From assembly GCA_900129595.1 (NCBI GenBank), contig FQWG01000001.1:186001-250000 (forward strand): a stretch of DNA of 64,000 bases. The letters are read 5' to 3'. The translations under genes and the position numbers were made by a program. Below the pieces are notes generated by a model. The model worked only from the letters and a program-made list of their open reading frames with translations, did no database searches and had not been told where the DNA came from. Positions 24,540 through 33,935 of this stretch are shown here, in pieces (positions within the stretch are counted from its first letter, which is position 1; each line of letters opens with the position of its first letter). The DNA is from Flavobacterium frigidimaris. Its GTDB lineage: Bacteria; Bacteroidota; Bacteroidia; Flavobacteriales; Flavobacteriaceae.

Positions 24540-27218
24540 ATGAAAAAAACATATACAGTACTACTATCCTTTTTGGTACTTTCTGTCTTCGCTCAGCAGC
24601 AACCTGCAATGATAAAGTTAACGGCAGAAAAACTGCATTCAAGAGTACGTGAATGGCCCTATCCGGTAAACGGAATCACAGTTCCTACCAACGCTCCTGC
24701 CCTGCTTTGGCCTGCAACCAACGGCAAAGAAATGGTGAAACCAATGGAAAGCGGCAGTGACATTCCCGAAGATCCAAATATTGGCAATATACGCTACAAA
24801 GTAATGTTGTCCAGCGATAAAAACTTCAACAAAGATTTGCTTACTAGTTCTGAACAGCGTTGGGCCGTTTATCCTCTGCATCAGGCATTAAAATCCGGAA
24901 AATGGTACTGGAAATATGGTTATGCTTTAAAAGGCAGCAACCAATGGACATGGTCGCCTGTTTACGATTTTGTAATTGATGCAAAATACGCTGATCAAAA
25001 AGTATCTCCCCCAATAAGTACAGTTCTGAAACGAAACGAAGGCTCGCATCCGCTTTTATGGGATATGAACCGAATCGGTGAGGATTTCTATAAAAACAAT
25101 CTGGAAAATCCCGAAGCTAAAAAGTTCATCGCTTTCGCGGAAAAACTAATGCTGGCACCACTTCCAACAGAAAAACCACAAAGAGTAATTGATACAACAG
25201 GCAAAACCAAATTAGAGAAAAAGATTATTGTAGAAAGAATGTACCACGGCTTTGGTGATGCTGTTGGGAATCCGGTTCGTAATTTATGCATTGCTTATCA
25301 ACTGACTAAAGACAAACGTTTTATTCTTGATGCAAAGAGAAGAGCCCTGAATATCGCCAACATGAATCCTGACGGATTAGCAACAGGCGATGATTTTACA
25401 AGCGGTGCAGTACTGGAAGCACTAGGATGGTTCTACGATACAGGATATGATTTTTTAACGCCAGCGGAAAAAGAAACATTCAAAAACATCATTACTATAA
25501 GAGCAAGAAGAGTTTACAATCATTTGCCTAACCGTTTTGAGCTGCATGTAAGTGACAATCACGTTTGGCAAATTACCTTACGCAATTTAGCCATTGCCAC
25601 GGTTGCCGTAATCAATGATGTTCCTGAAGCCAAAGAATGGCTTACCTATATGTATGAAGTCTGGTCAGCACGTTTTCCGGTACTGGGTACTACAGATGGC
25701 GGCTGGCACGAAGGAAATGGTTATTTCAGAGTCAACTTTAAGTCGATTATTTACTTATCTCAAATGTTCGGAGATTTTAGCGGTGTTGATTATTTTAAAT
25801 TACCATGGATGGAAAATCTTCCGTATTATATGTTATATACACATCCAAATGGCGCTGCAAGTACAGCAATTGGCGACATGTGGGAAAACATTCCTTATAT
25901 CGTAAAAGGCGAAGCCTGGTTTGCAGATGCCTTAACTTATAAAATGAATAATCCGTATTTAAACTGGTATGTTGGCGAAATAAAAAGAGATTATCCAAGC
26001 TATTATCACGGTACAGATGATTTCTTATTCTTTAGATTATTAAGCTATAAGCCTAACAGAAATTTACCGGCAGCTTCCCCTGCTGACCTGCCTAAAACAC
26101 GCAAATTTGGCGATGTTGGTGTCGTTGCCATGCATGAAGATTTAGCTCATGCCAATAAAACATTAAGCAGTTATTTGTTTAGCAGTCCGTTTGGTTCTTC
26201 GGGACACGGACACGCTTCTCAGAATGCTTTTACCATCAATTACAAAGGAAAAGTAATCTTTGGCGGAACTGGGTATTACAGTAATTTTAGCGACAAACAC
26301 AACCTTTTGTATTACAGAACTTCAAAAGCCTACAATACCATTTTGGCAGATAGTCTGAATCAGAAACTGGGTGAAGAAGGTTACGGATGGATTCCGAGAG
26401 CTATTTCAGGAAAACACATTCAATATGCTTTGGGCGATGCCAGTAATGCTTACGGCGAAATAAAAAGTGATTTTTGGCTCGGCAGATTCAAACAAATCAA
26501 TGTGGTACCAGGCAAAGCTAACGGTTACGGGGAATCAGGCGTAACTTTGTACCGCAGACATATGCTGCAATTACAAGGCGGATATATTGTATTGTACGAC
26601 GAATTAGAAGCCAAAAGTCCTGTAAAATGGACCACGCAGTTTCACTGTCCGTACTATACCATCGAAGGAGAAAATTCGGCGAATGCCAAACAGCAAAACT
26701 TCATTGTAAAAACAGATTTAGGAAATGTCAATGCAAGTGTATTTGCAAATTCTCCTTTAAAAATGGCAGTACATAACAAATTTTACGAAGCTGCCGTTAA
26801 CTGGAATAAAGTCACCAATGATGAAGGTCAGATCAAAGATTTTAAAGATCAATGGCACGCCGGAATTACTTCTGAATCCAAACAAAAATTCAGGTTTTTA
26901 ACCATTATACAAATTAAAGACGGCAAAACAGAAGTGATTAAAACCATCTCAAACAACAGCGGTTTATCAAACTTACAAGTTGGAGACTGGAATATTCAGG
27001 TGCAATTAGACGGAGAAAAACCTGCTGCATTACAAGTTTCGGGCAAAACGGCAAAATCACTATTTAGCTACGGAAATCTGCCAATTCAATTTGAAGGAAA
27101 AGCATATACTCCTAAAATTACAGGAAGTTCGGTTGTATTAGAAATTGATGATAATAAAGTTAATAAACAAGAAGCCGTAGATGAATTACCGGATGTTGCC
27201 CAATACGATAAAAATTAA
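24540..27218 (+). CDS. DUF4962/heparinase II-III lyase (PL15-like)
   Basis: 892-aa secreted lyase expected to depolymerise heparin/heparan chains or oligosaccharides, possibly from the chain end. A signal peptide (to about Ala18) is followed by a Fn3-like/DUF4962 N-terminal part (about 25-180), an (alpha/alpha) toroid (about 180-520, with SDNHVWQITLRNLAIA and GWHEGNGYFRVNF) and a heparinase II/III-like beta-sheet domain (about 530-800) with GSSGHGHASQNAF (His556, His558) and GGTGYYSN. Composition resembles the DUF4962-containing PL15 enzyme of the Bacteroides heparan locus more than the 772-aa PL21 heparinase II. Co-transcribed with the sulfatase. Family is likely; mode of action is inferred. 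Confidence 0.82.
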   Translation: MKKTYTVLLSFLVLSVFAQQQPAMIKLTAEKLHSRVREWPYPVNGITVPTNAPALLWPATNGKEMVKPMESGSDIPEDPNIGNIRYKVMLSSDKNFNKDLLTSSEQRWAVYPLHQALKSGKWYWKYGYALKGSNQWTWSPVYDFVIDAKYADQKVSPPISTVLKRNEGSHPLLWDMNRIGEDFYKNNLENPEAKKFIAFAEKLMLAPLPTEKPQRVIDTTGKTKLEKKIIVERMYHGFGDAVGNPVRNLCIAYQLTKDKRFILDAKRRALNIANMNPDGLATGDDFTSGAVLEALGWFYDTGYDFLTPAEKETFKNIITIRARRVYNHLPNRFELHVSDNHVWQITLRNLAIATVAVINDVPEAKEWLTYMYEVWSARFPVLGTTDGGWHEGNGYFRVNFKSIIYLSQMFGDFSGVDYFKLPWMENLPYYMLYTHPNGAASTAIGDMWENIPYIVKGEAWFADALTYKMNNPYLNWYVGEIKRDYPSYYHGTDDFLFFRLLSYKPNRNLPAASPADLPKTRKFGDVGVVAMHEDLAHANKTLSSYLFSSPFGSSGHGHASQNAFTINYKGKVIFGGTGYYSNFSDKHNLLYYRTSKAYNTILADSLNQKLGEEGYGWIPRAISGKHIQYALGDASNAYGEIKSDFWLGRFKQINVVPGKANGYGESGVTLYRRHMLQLQGGYIVLYDELEAKSPVKWTTQFHCPYYTIEGENSANAKQQNFIVKTDLGNVNASVFANSPLKMAVHNKFYEAAVNWNKVTNDEGQIKDFKDQWHAGITSESKQKFRFLTIIQIKDGKTEVIKTISNNSGLSNLQVGDWNIQVQLDGEKPAALQVSGKTAKSLFSYGNLPIQFEGKAYTPKITGSSVVLEIDDNKVNKQEAVDELPDVAQYDKN

Positions 27219-27499
27219 AAAGAATAAGATGTTTAGTTTTTCTATAAATTAGAGGTGAATTTCTATTATTTCAAAAAAAAGAATGAATAATAATTCGTAG
27301 TAAAAATTAAACACATAAAAACATAGATTATTATATACGATAAAAAGGATACTTAAAAGAAATACATTTCCTTCACATAGTTACTTACGCGGGTTTAAAA
27401 TAAGTGAAACGTCTTTTTTTAGTGACCAAAAAGCTATGTTCCTATGTGTTAAAAAAAAAAGCAGTAAAGCATACAAAAAATAATTATAATACCAATTTC

Positions 27500-30400
27500 A
27501 TGAAAAAAAAGATTGCTGTCGTTGCCCTTTTGTGCATTCTTCTTTTCGCGGCCAAAAGCCAAGCGCAAGTTCAGGACCGATATTTCCGTACTATTTCGGT
27601 CGATAAAGGCTTGTCGCAAAGTTCCGTTTTTGCCATTCAGCAAGATACGCTCGGTTTTATCTGGATTGGAACTCAGGACGGACTAAATCGCTATGACAGT
27701 AAAGGTTTTAAAGTATATCGCCCTGTAAAAAATGTTAAAACAAGCTTACAATCCTATTACATCCGAAGCTTGTTTACCGATCATAAAGGGCAATTGTGGG
27801 TTGGCGGCAATCAGGGTATCAGCGTTTACAATTACAACACAGACAGTTTTACCAATTATCAGCTTCCGCGAAGCATTGGCGAATGGTACATCTCGTCGAT
27901 CACAGAAGACCATCAGCATCAGATCTGGGCTACTTCGATTACCGGCGAAGTCTTTGTTTTAGCTCCTGAAGCTCAAAAATTCACAACCATTAAGTTCAAT
28001 GCTTCTTCACATGAAATTAAAAAAATTGCCTATATCGGAGTTTGGCAAAAGCATATTCTTTTGGGTACTGATGTTGGTCTTTTTAAACTAAAACCCAATA
28101 CACATCAACTAATAAAAATAGATTTAGGCGGAAAAACCCCTTATATCAATGATGTTTACATTGACGGAAAAAAATTATGGGTGGCTACAGAAGGTGAAGG
28201 CGTAATAAAATATAATGCCGAAAACGGACAGACTTCTTCCCTGCTTCATAACGCCGGAACCAATAGCATTGCCGATAATAACATCAGATGTGTTGGAAAA
28301 GATACGGAAGGAAATATCTGGATGGGAACCTTTAAGGGATTGACTATTTTTAACCCGGACAATGATTCATTTAGTAACTACCACCATCAAATCTCGCAGC
28401 CTTATACCATTAGTCAAAACTCGGTGCGCTGTTTTTTTAGGGACAAACAAAACGGAATTTGGTTGGGAACCTATTATGGCGGTTTGAATTATTATCATAA
28501 AAACGATATCAAGTTTAATCTGTTAAGTCAAAACTCAGGAAAACCTTCTTTAAATGATGAGGTCATTGGTGTCATCAAACAAGATGCTAAAGGCAATTTC
28601 TGGATTGGAAGCAACGATAAAGGCATCAACTACTGGAATAAAAACGCCAATACAATTAGCTATTATTCCAACAGCGAAAACAATCCGAATAGTTTAAGTT
28701 CTAACAACATCAAAGCAATAGAATTTGACGATAACGGCAATGTTCTTATTGGTACGCACAACGGCGGATTGAATCTACTAAACCCTAACGGCGGTTCTGT
28801 ACAGCGTTTTAGACATGATGAAAACAATCCCAACACGATTGCCGGAGATTTGGTTTACAGTTTATTAAAAGATTCCAAGGGACGTATCTGGGTAGGAACC
28901 AGATCAGGATTGGATCAGTTTCATCCCGAAACCAAAACGTTTACACACATACATTTAGACAAGGCCGGAAAACGCCTGACTTCAGACGATATCACTTTTT
29001 TGTTTGAAGACAGTAAACATAGAATCTGGATTGGAACCACAAACGGCGTAACGCTTTTTTATCCGGATACGCAGTTATTTGGAAACATCGGACACGGAAA
29101 ATTAAGCGACGATATTGTAAACTGCATTACCGAAGATCAAAAACACAGGATCTGGATTGGTACCAGAGAAGGTTTGCGATTGTATGATGAAGCTCAGGAA
29201 TCTTTTATTAGTTTTAAAGCAGGAAAAGATTTCGTTAAAGAAACCATCTACGGAATAATTCCGGATGATGATGGCAATCTGTGGATTTCGACCAACAGCG
29301 GCTTAATCAAATTCAATTCGGACAAAGGTTCTGTTCAGACGTTTGACGAAAGTGACGGTTTACAAAACAAGCAATTTAACGATTATGCTTTCCTTAAAGC
29401 AAAAGACGGTATGCTGCTATTTGGCGGTATTAAGGGGATTTCGTATTTCTATCCGTCGATGATCAAACAACAGCCGCTTCCTCTAAAACTAAGTTTTACA
29501 GGATTAGAAGTTTTAAATAAAAATGTTGCCGTCGATGATGAAACCGGTATTCTCGAAGAACATATCGATCAGACAAACGAACTGGAGATTGGGCCGGAAT
29601 ACAAACAATTCAGTATCTTTTTTAATACATTCAATTATATTTCCTCAAACCGAACGTACTATTATTATAAGTTAGAAGGAATAGATAAAGACTGGCAGCG
29701 TACTGATGAACTCAAAGTGAGTTACAGCAATTTGCCAGCCGGAAAATATAACTTTCAAATTAAGGCTATTGGTCCAAATGGGGAAATGAGCGCTGTTCGT
29801 AATCTCAAAATTGTGATTCTGCCGCCCTGGTACAAAACATTATGGTTTTCTTTTCTGTTACTTACAATCGTTAGCGTAGCGATATACATTGGTTTTGAAA
29901 TTATAAAAGGACGAATAAGAGCCGTTCAGCAATTAAAACTGGAAAGGATTGATAAAGAAAAAGTAAATTATATCAATCAGGTAAAAATGGATTTCTTTAC
30001 TAATGTATCACATGAATTAAGAACCCCTTTAACCTTGATTTTAGCTCCTTTAGAAGAATTATTAAAAATGCCTTTTGCAGATAAAATTTCCAAAAAGAAA
30101 CACGAATTAATGTTTATTAATGCAAAACGACTTTACAATTTAGTCGATCAGCTTTTTGAGTTCAGAAAAACCGAAATGGGAACACGACAGCTTAAAGTAG
30201 GCAAAGCCGACATTGTTAGTTTTACACAGGAAATTTTTGAATCCTTCAAGCCGCTTTCAGAGAAAAACAGCATTCATTACACCTATCATTCAGAAGAACC
30301 ACAGCTGCTGTTTTATTTTGATAAAGATGCCATGGAAAAGATTTTGTTTAATCTTTTATCCAACGCCTTTAAATACACCAAAGCAGGACAAAGTATTCAT

Positions 30401-31543
30401 GTCGAATTAGAAAAGAAAAATGATACTGTACAAATAAAGGTCGCCGACACGGGAGTTGGAATTAGCGAAGAAGATTTGTCTAAAGTTTTTGATCGTTTTT
30501 ACCAGGTCAACAATCGCGAAATGAATTTGGGCTCCGGTGTAGGATTGGCCTTTACGAAACGTTTGGTCGAATTGCATCATGGCGAAATTACTGCCGAAAG
30601 TACCATGCAGGAAGGAAGTATTTTTACAGTAACAATTCCAACTTCAGATCAGGTTTATAAAAATGATCAGCAAATTGAAGTGTCAGCTTATAACTTGTCG
30701 ATCATATCTGATAATGAACTGGAAACAGACGATTCTTTATTGCCGGAAGAAAATGAAGTAACTGAAAGAGATCAGCCCATAAAACTTTTAATTGTTGATG
30801 ACAACAAAGAGATTTTAGATTATTTGCAGGATTATTTCAGTAAAGTATATGATGTTACCGTGGCTTATGACGGTCAGATGGCCTTAGACCTTTTAGAAAT
30901 CCAGCCGTTTGACCTTATTATCAGCGACGTTATGATGCCGGAACTCGACGGTCTGCATTTTTGTAAAAAGGTAAAACAAAACATCAATACCTCACACATT
31001 CCGCTGATGCTTTTAACAGCCAGAAACGAAACCAGCCAACAGCTTAAAGGATTAGAAATGGGTGCCGACGATTATATCACAAAACCATTTTCGACACCTT
31101 TATTGGCTGCAAAAATCACAAATTTGCTGCGTTCCCGTAAACGTTTAAAAGAATATTATTCGGTTGGAAAAGAAATGGTTCCTGAGAATATTGCTTTTAA
31201 TACACTTGATGAAGAATTTTTAAAACAAGCCATTCAGATTGTCGAAGATCATCTTGCCGATTCTGAATTTTCGGTAGACCAATTCAGCAAAAAAATAGGC
31301 ATGAGCAGATCAAACCTTTACTTGAAGTTAAAAGCTATAACAGGCGAATCTGCAATGGATTTCATCAAACGAATCCGATTTAAAAAAGCAGTTGAACTCA
31401 TGCAGAGCAAACGCTACACTATTGCGCAAATCACGTATATGTGCGGTTTTAATTCACCATCTTATTTTTCTACCGCATTCAAACAACATTACGGCTGTAT
31501 GCCAAGCGAATATTTGGCAAAACTGGAAAACACAAAAGAATAA
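27500..31543 (+). CDS. Hybrid two-component sensor/AraC regulator (HTCS)
   Basis: 1347-aa single-protein two-component system that senses glycan fragments in the periplasm and activates the locus. Order: signal peptide (MKKKIAVVALLCILLFAAKS), two seven-bladed Reg_prop beta-propellers (about 30-700, repeated WIGTxxGL), Y_Y_Y domain (about 710-785), one membrane segment (near 795-820), HisKA with His838 (SHELRTPLT), HATPase (NLLSNAFKYT, DTGVGI), receiver with Asp1143 (ISDVMMPELDG) and KPF, and a C-terminal AraC HTH (about 1245-1345). The frame extends back to 27404, but the ATG at 27500 begins the signal peptide. Same strand as the locus it presumably controls. Confidence 0.95.
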   Translation: MKKKIAVVALLCILLFAAKSQAQVQDRYFRTISVDKGLSQSSVFAIQQDTLGFIWIGTQDGLNRYDSKGFKVYRPVKNVKTSLQSYYIRSLFTDHKGQLWVGGNQGISVYNYNTDSFTNYQLPRSIGEWYISSITEDHQHQIWATSITGEVFVLAPEAQKFTTIKFNASSHEIKKIAYIGVWQKHILLGTDVGLFKLKPNTHQLIKIDLGGKTPYINDVYIDGKKLWVATEGEGVIKYNAENGQTSSLLHNAGTNSIADNNIRCVGKDTEGNIWMGTFKGLTIFNPDNDSFSNYHHQISQPYTISQNSVRCFFRDKQNGIWLGTYYGGLNYYHKNDIKFNLLSQNSGKPSLNDEVIGVIKQDAKGNFWIGSNDKGINYWNKNANTISYYSNSENNPNSLSSNNIKAIEFDDNGNVLIGTHNGGLNLLNPNGGSVQRFRHDENNPNTIAGDLVYSLLKDSKGRIWVGTRSGLDQFHPETKTFTHIHLDKAGKRLTSDDITFLFEDSKHRIWIGTTNGVTLFYPDTQLFGNIGHGKLSDDIVNCITEDQKHRIWIGTREGLRLYDEAQESFISFKAGKDFVKETIYGIIPDDDGNLWISTNSGLIKFNSDKGSVQTFDESDGLQNKQFNDYAFLKAKDGMLLFGGIKGISYFYPSMIKQQPLPLKLSFTGLEVLNKNVAVDDETGILEEHIDQTNELEIGPEYKQFSIFFNTFNYISSNRTYYYYKLEGIDKDWQRTDELKVSYSNLPAGKYNFQIKAIGPNGEMSAVRNLKIVILPPWYKTLWFSFLLLTIVSVAIYIGFEIIKGRIRAVQQLKLERIDKEKVNYINQVKMDFFTNVSHELRTPLTLILAPLEELLKMPFADKISKKKHELMFINAKRLYNLVDQLFEFRKTEMGTRQLKVGKADIVSFTQEIFESFKPLSEKNSIHYTYHSEEPQLLFYFDKDAMEKILFNLLSNAFKYTKAGQSIHVELEKKNDTVQIKVADTGVGISEEDLSKVFDRFYQVNNREMNLGSGVGLAFTKRLVELHHGEITAESTMQEGSIFTVTIPTSDQVYKNDQQIEVSAYNLSIISDNELETDDSLLPEENEVTERDQPIKLLIVDDNKEILDYLQDYFSKVYDVTVAYDGQMALDLLEIQPFDLIISDVMMPELDGLHFCKKVKQNINTSHIPLMLLTARNETSQQLKGLEMGADDYITKPFSTPLLAAKITNLLRSRKRLKEYYSVGKEMVPENIAFNTLDEEFLKQAIQIVEDHLADSEFSVDQFSKKIGMSRSNLYLKLKAITGESAMDFIKRIRFKKAVELMQSKRYTIAQITYMCGFNSPSYFSTAFKQHYGCMPSEYLAKLENTKE

Positions 31544-31784
31544 CTGAAACACACAAACAACTATACAATGAAAATCTACAATCGTTCTTCTTAATGAAAA
31601 TCAGCTAAACCAAGGGCTTCACAAAGCCTAAAATCACTTCCGAATTTTAATTTCAAAAATGATGATCTCGTCTAAATGGTAAATACATTTAGAAATCGGG
31701 AAGCCCAAACTATGTCTTTTCGGAACGAAATTATCAAACCTATTTTAATTTAAAAACAGCAAATAATTACACAAAATAACTCTT

Positions 31785-32915
31785 ATGAAAATAATAAAAA
31801 CCTTCTTTACACTAGCACTTATTTTGCCTTTGACCCTTATGGCACAATCAAAAGCCACTGTTACCATTCAGAATAATTCAACTTTAAACAGAAAAGAAAC
31901 TTTGATTGCTATTAAATGGGCAACCGTACTTTCCTCCTATCCACAAATTGATACGGCGAACTTTGTGGTGGTTAATCCAAATACAAAAAAACAAATTCCG
32001 TTTCAGTTAGAGCATAAAGGAAAAGCTGCTATTCAGAATCTATTGGTACAAGTTGATATTAAAGCAAAATCGTCTATTATTCTTTCAATACAAAAAGGAA
32101 AGCCTGAAGTATTTGCTGCAAAAACATATGCGCGTTATGTACCGGAGCGTCTGGATGATTTTGCTTGGGAAAATGACAAAATCGCTTTTCGTGCTTACGG
32201 AAAAGCCTTAGAAAAAACAGAAGGCGATGCTTATGGCTACGATGTCTGGGTAAAAAGAACCAATAAATTAGTCTTAAATGACCGCTACAAAAGAAACGAC
32301 TATCATATCGATCATGGCGACGGATTAGATTACTATCATGTGGGATATACTTTAGGCGCAGGAAACATGGCGCCATACGTAAACGACACCATTCGTTATT
32401 CCGGAAATTATCACCATTGGAAAGTACTGGATAATGGTCCGTTGAGATCTACTTTCCAGTTATTATATGACAGCTGGAATGCAGGCAGCATAAAAGTAAC
32501 TGCCGTAAAAACCATTTCGCTGGATGCCGGTTCTCAACTCAACCGAATTGAAACCGTCTATACATTCAACGATACTAAACCTATGCCTGTTGTAGTTGGA
32601 ATTATCCGACGCGAAAAAGCAGGTGTAATAGGCCTAAACGAACAACAAGGAATCATGAGTTATTGGGAACCCACTTTTGAGAAAGACGGAACTACAGCTG
32701 TTGGTACAATATTAAGCACTCCGGCTGAAAAAATGTGGGTGAATAAAGAGCAGTTATTAACCAGAACTTCGGTTAGAAATAACGAACCTATCGTGTATTA
32801 TTCCGGTGCTGCGTGGGACAAAGCGGGTCAGATAACCAACTCAAAACAATGGCAGGATTATTTAGATCATTTCAATCAGGAAATTCAAAATCCTTTGATT
32901 GTAAGCGTGAAATAA
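31785..32915 (+). CDS. DUF4861 exported protein
   Basis: 376-aa exported protein (signal peptide MKIIKTFFTLALILPLTLMAQ) with the look of the DUF4861 family: an early TVTIQNNSTLNRKETLIAI strand region, a central YHIDHGDGLDYYHVGYTLGAGNMAPY core rich in His/Asp/Tyr (quoted in part), and a beta-rich C-terminus. Members sit in uronate-polysaccharide loci (alginate, pectin, ulvan and similar), often next to a KduD-type dehydrogenase as here, which starts 73 bp later. Biochemical role not known to me; the conserved polar core suggests an enzyme or sugar-binding site acting on uronate oligosaccharides. Confidence 0.75.
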   Translation: MKIIKTFFTLALILPLTLMAQSKATVTIQNNSTLNRKETLIAIKWATVLSSYPQIDTANFVVVNPNTKKQIPFQLEHKGKAAIQNLLVQVDIKAKSSIILSIQKGKPEVFAAKTYARYVPERLDDFAWENDKIAFRAYGKALEKTEGDAYGYDVWVKRTNKLVLNDRYKRNDYHIDHGDGLDYYHVGYTLGAGNMAPYVNDTIRYSGNYHHWKVLDNGPLRSTFQLLYDSWNAGSIKVTAVKTISLDAGSQLNRIETVYTFNDTKPMPVVVGIIRREKAGVIGLNEQQGIMSYWEPTFEKDGTTAVGTILSTPAEKMWVNKEQLLTRTSVRNNEPIVYYSGAAWDKAGQITNSKQWQDYLDHFNQEIQNPLIVSVK

Positions 32916-32988
32916 AAAGCTGCGTATAATTTCTTTAACACATCATCAAAAAAAAACAAGATTACTAATAACCAAAAACTTAAAAAAA

Positions 32989-33783
32989 ATGTCAATTAAC
33001 TTATTTGATCTAACAGGAAAAACAGCGCTGATTACAGGAGGAGTTCACGGTCTTGGAATGGCTATGGCCAAAGGACTTGGGCATGCGGGGGCAAAAATTG
33101 TAGTCAACGACCACTCGTCGCAGGAAGCGGTCGATAATGCCATTGCTGAATACAAAGCTGAAGGAATCGAAGCATACGGCTATTTGTTTGATGTAACAGA
33201 TGAAACCGCTGTAATCGCCGCAATCAATAAAATAGAAAAGGAAGTTGGTCCAATAGATATTTTAATTAATAATGCCGGAATCATCAAAAGAACGCCGATT
33301 ATCGAAATGGAAGTTGCCGATTTTGAAGCGGTAATAAAAGTCGATCTGACAGGCCCTTTTATCGTATCAAAAAATGTGGCTAAAGGAATGATCGAACGCA
33401 GAGCAGGAAAAATCATCAATATGTGCTCGATGATGAGCGAATTGGGAAGAGATTCTGTAAGTGCTTATGCCTCTGCAAAAGGCGGATTAAAAATGCTGAC
33501 CAAAAACATGGCAACAGAATGGGCAAAATTTAACATTCAGATCAACGGAATCGGCCCCGGTTATTTTGCAACAAGCCAAACCGCTCCTATTCGTGTAAAC
33601 GGACATCCGTTTAATGAGTTTATTATGGGCAGAACACCTGCAGGACGTTGGGGAGATCCGGATGATTTGCAAGGAGCTGCTATATTTTTAAGCTCTAAAG
33701 CAAGTGATTTTGTAAACGGTCATATTGTTTATGTTGACGGAGGAATTCTGGCTACGATTGGAAAACCATCTAACGAAGATTAA
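32989..33783 (+). CDS. kduD: KduD-type SDR (2-dehydro-3-deoxygluconate/gluconate 5-dehydrogenase)
   Basis: 264-aa cytoplasmic short-chain dehydrogenase that would reduce 2,5-diketo-3-deoxygluconate to KDG with NAD(P)H, feeding unsaturated uronate into the Entner-Doudoroff route. The cofactor motif TGGVHGLG, NNAG, the catalytic YASAK (Tyr-x-x-x-Lys) and the C-terminal GHIVYVDGG are all intact. Related gluconate 5-dehydrogenases share the same family, so the direction and substrate are set by context: GH88 upstream releases the unsaturated uronate. The partner isomerase KduI and KDG kinase/aldolase are not in the window. Confidence 0.85.
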   Translation: MSINLFDLTGKTALITGGVHGLGMAMAKGLGHAGAKIVVNDHSSQEAVDNAIAEYKAEGIEAYGYLFDVTDETAVIAAINKIEKEVGPIDILINNAGIIKRTPIIEMEVADFEAVIKVDLTGPFIVSKNVAKGMIERRAGKIINMCSMMSELGRDSVSAYASAKGGLKMLTKNMATEWAKFNIQINGIGPGYFATSQTAPIRVNGHPFNEFIMGRTPAGRWGDPDDLQGAAIFLSSKASDFVNGHIVYVDGGILATIGKPSNED

Positions 33784-33935
33784 AAAATAACAAATCTCCC
33801 AAATCTGCAGAATCTGCGAGAAAAAAATGAAACAAATAACAGAAAATAAACCTGTTTAAATCAGCGGGCAAAAATAAACGCATAGAAAACGATGTCTCCA
33901 TGTGTTAAAAAAACAAAGCTAAAATTAAATTCAAA

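Noticed and set aside
31646..31691. Possible copy of the PUL element before the DUF4861 gene
   Set aside because: The TTTCAAAAA core is offset by about five bases from the spacing at susC and the sulfatase, and only a few positions match.
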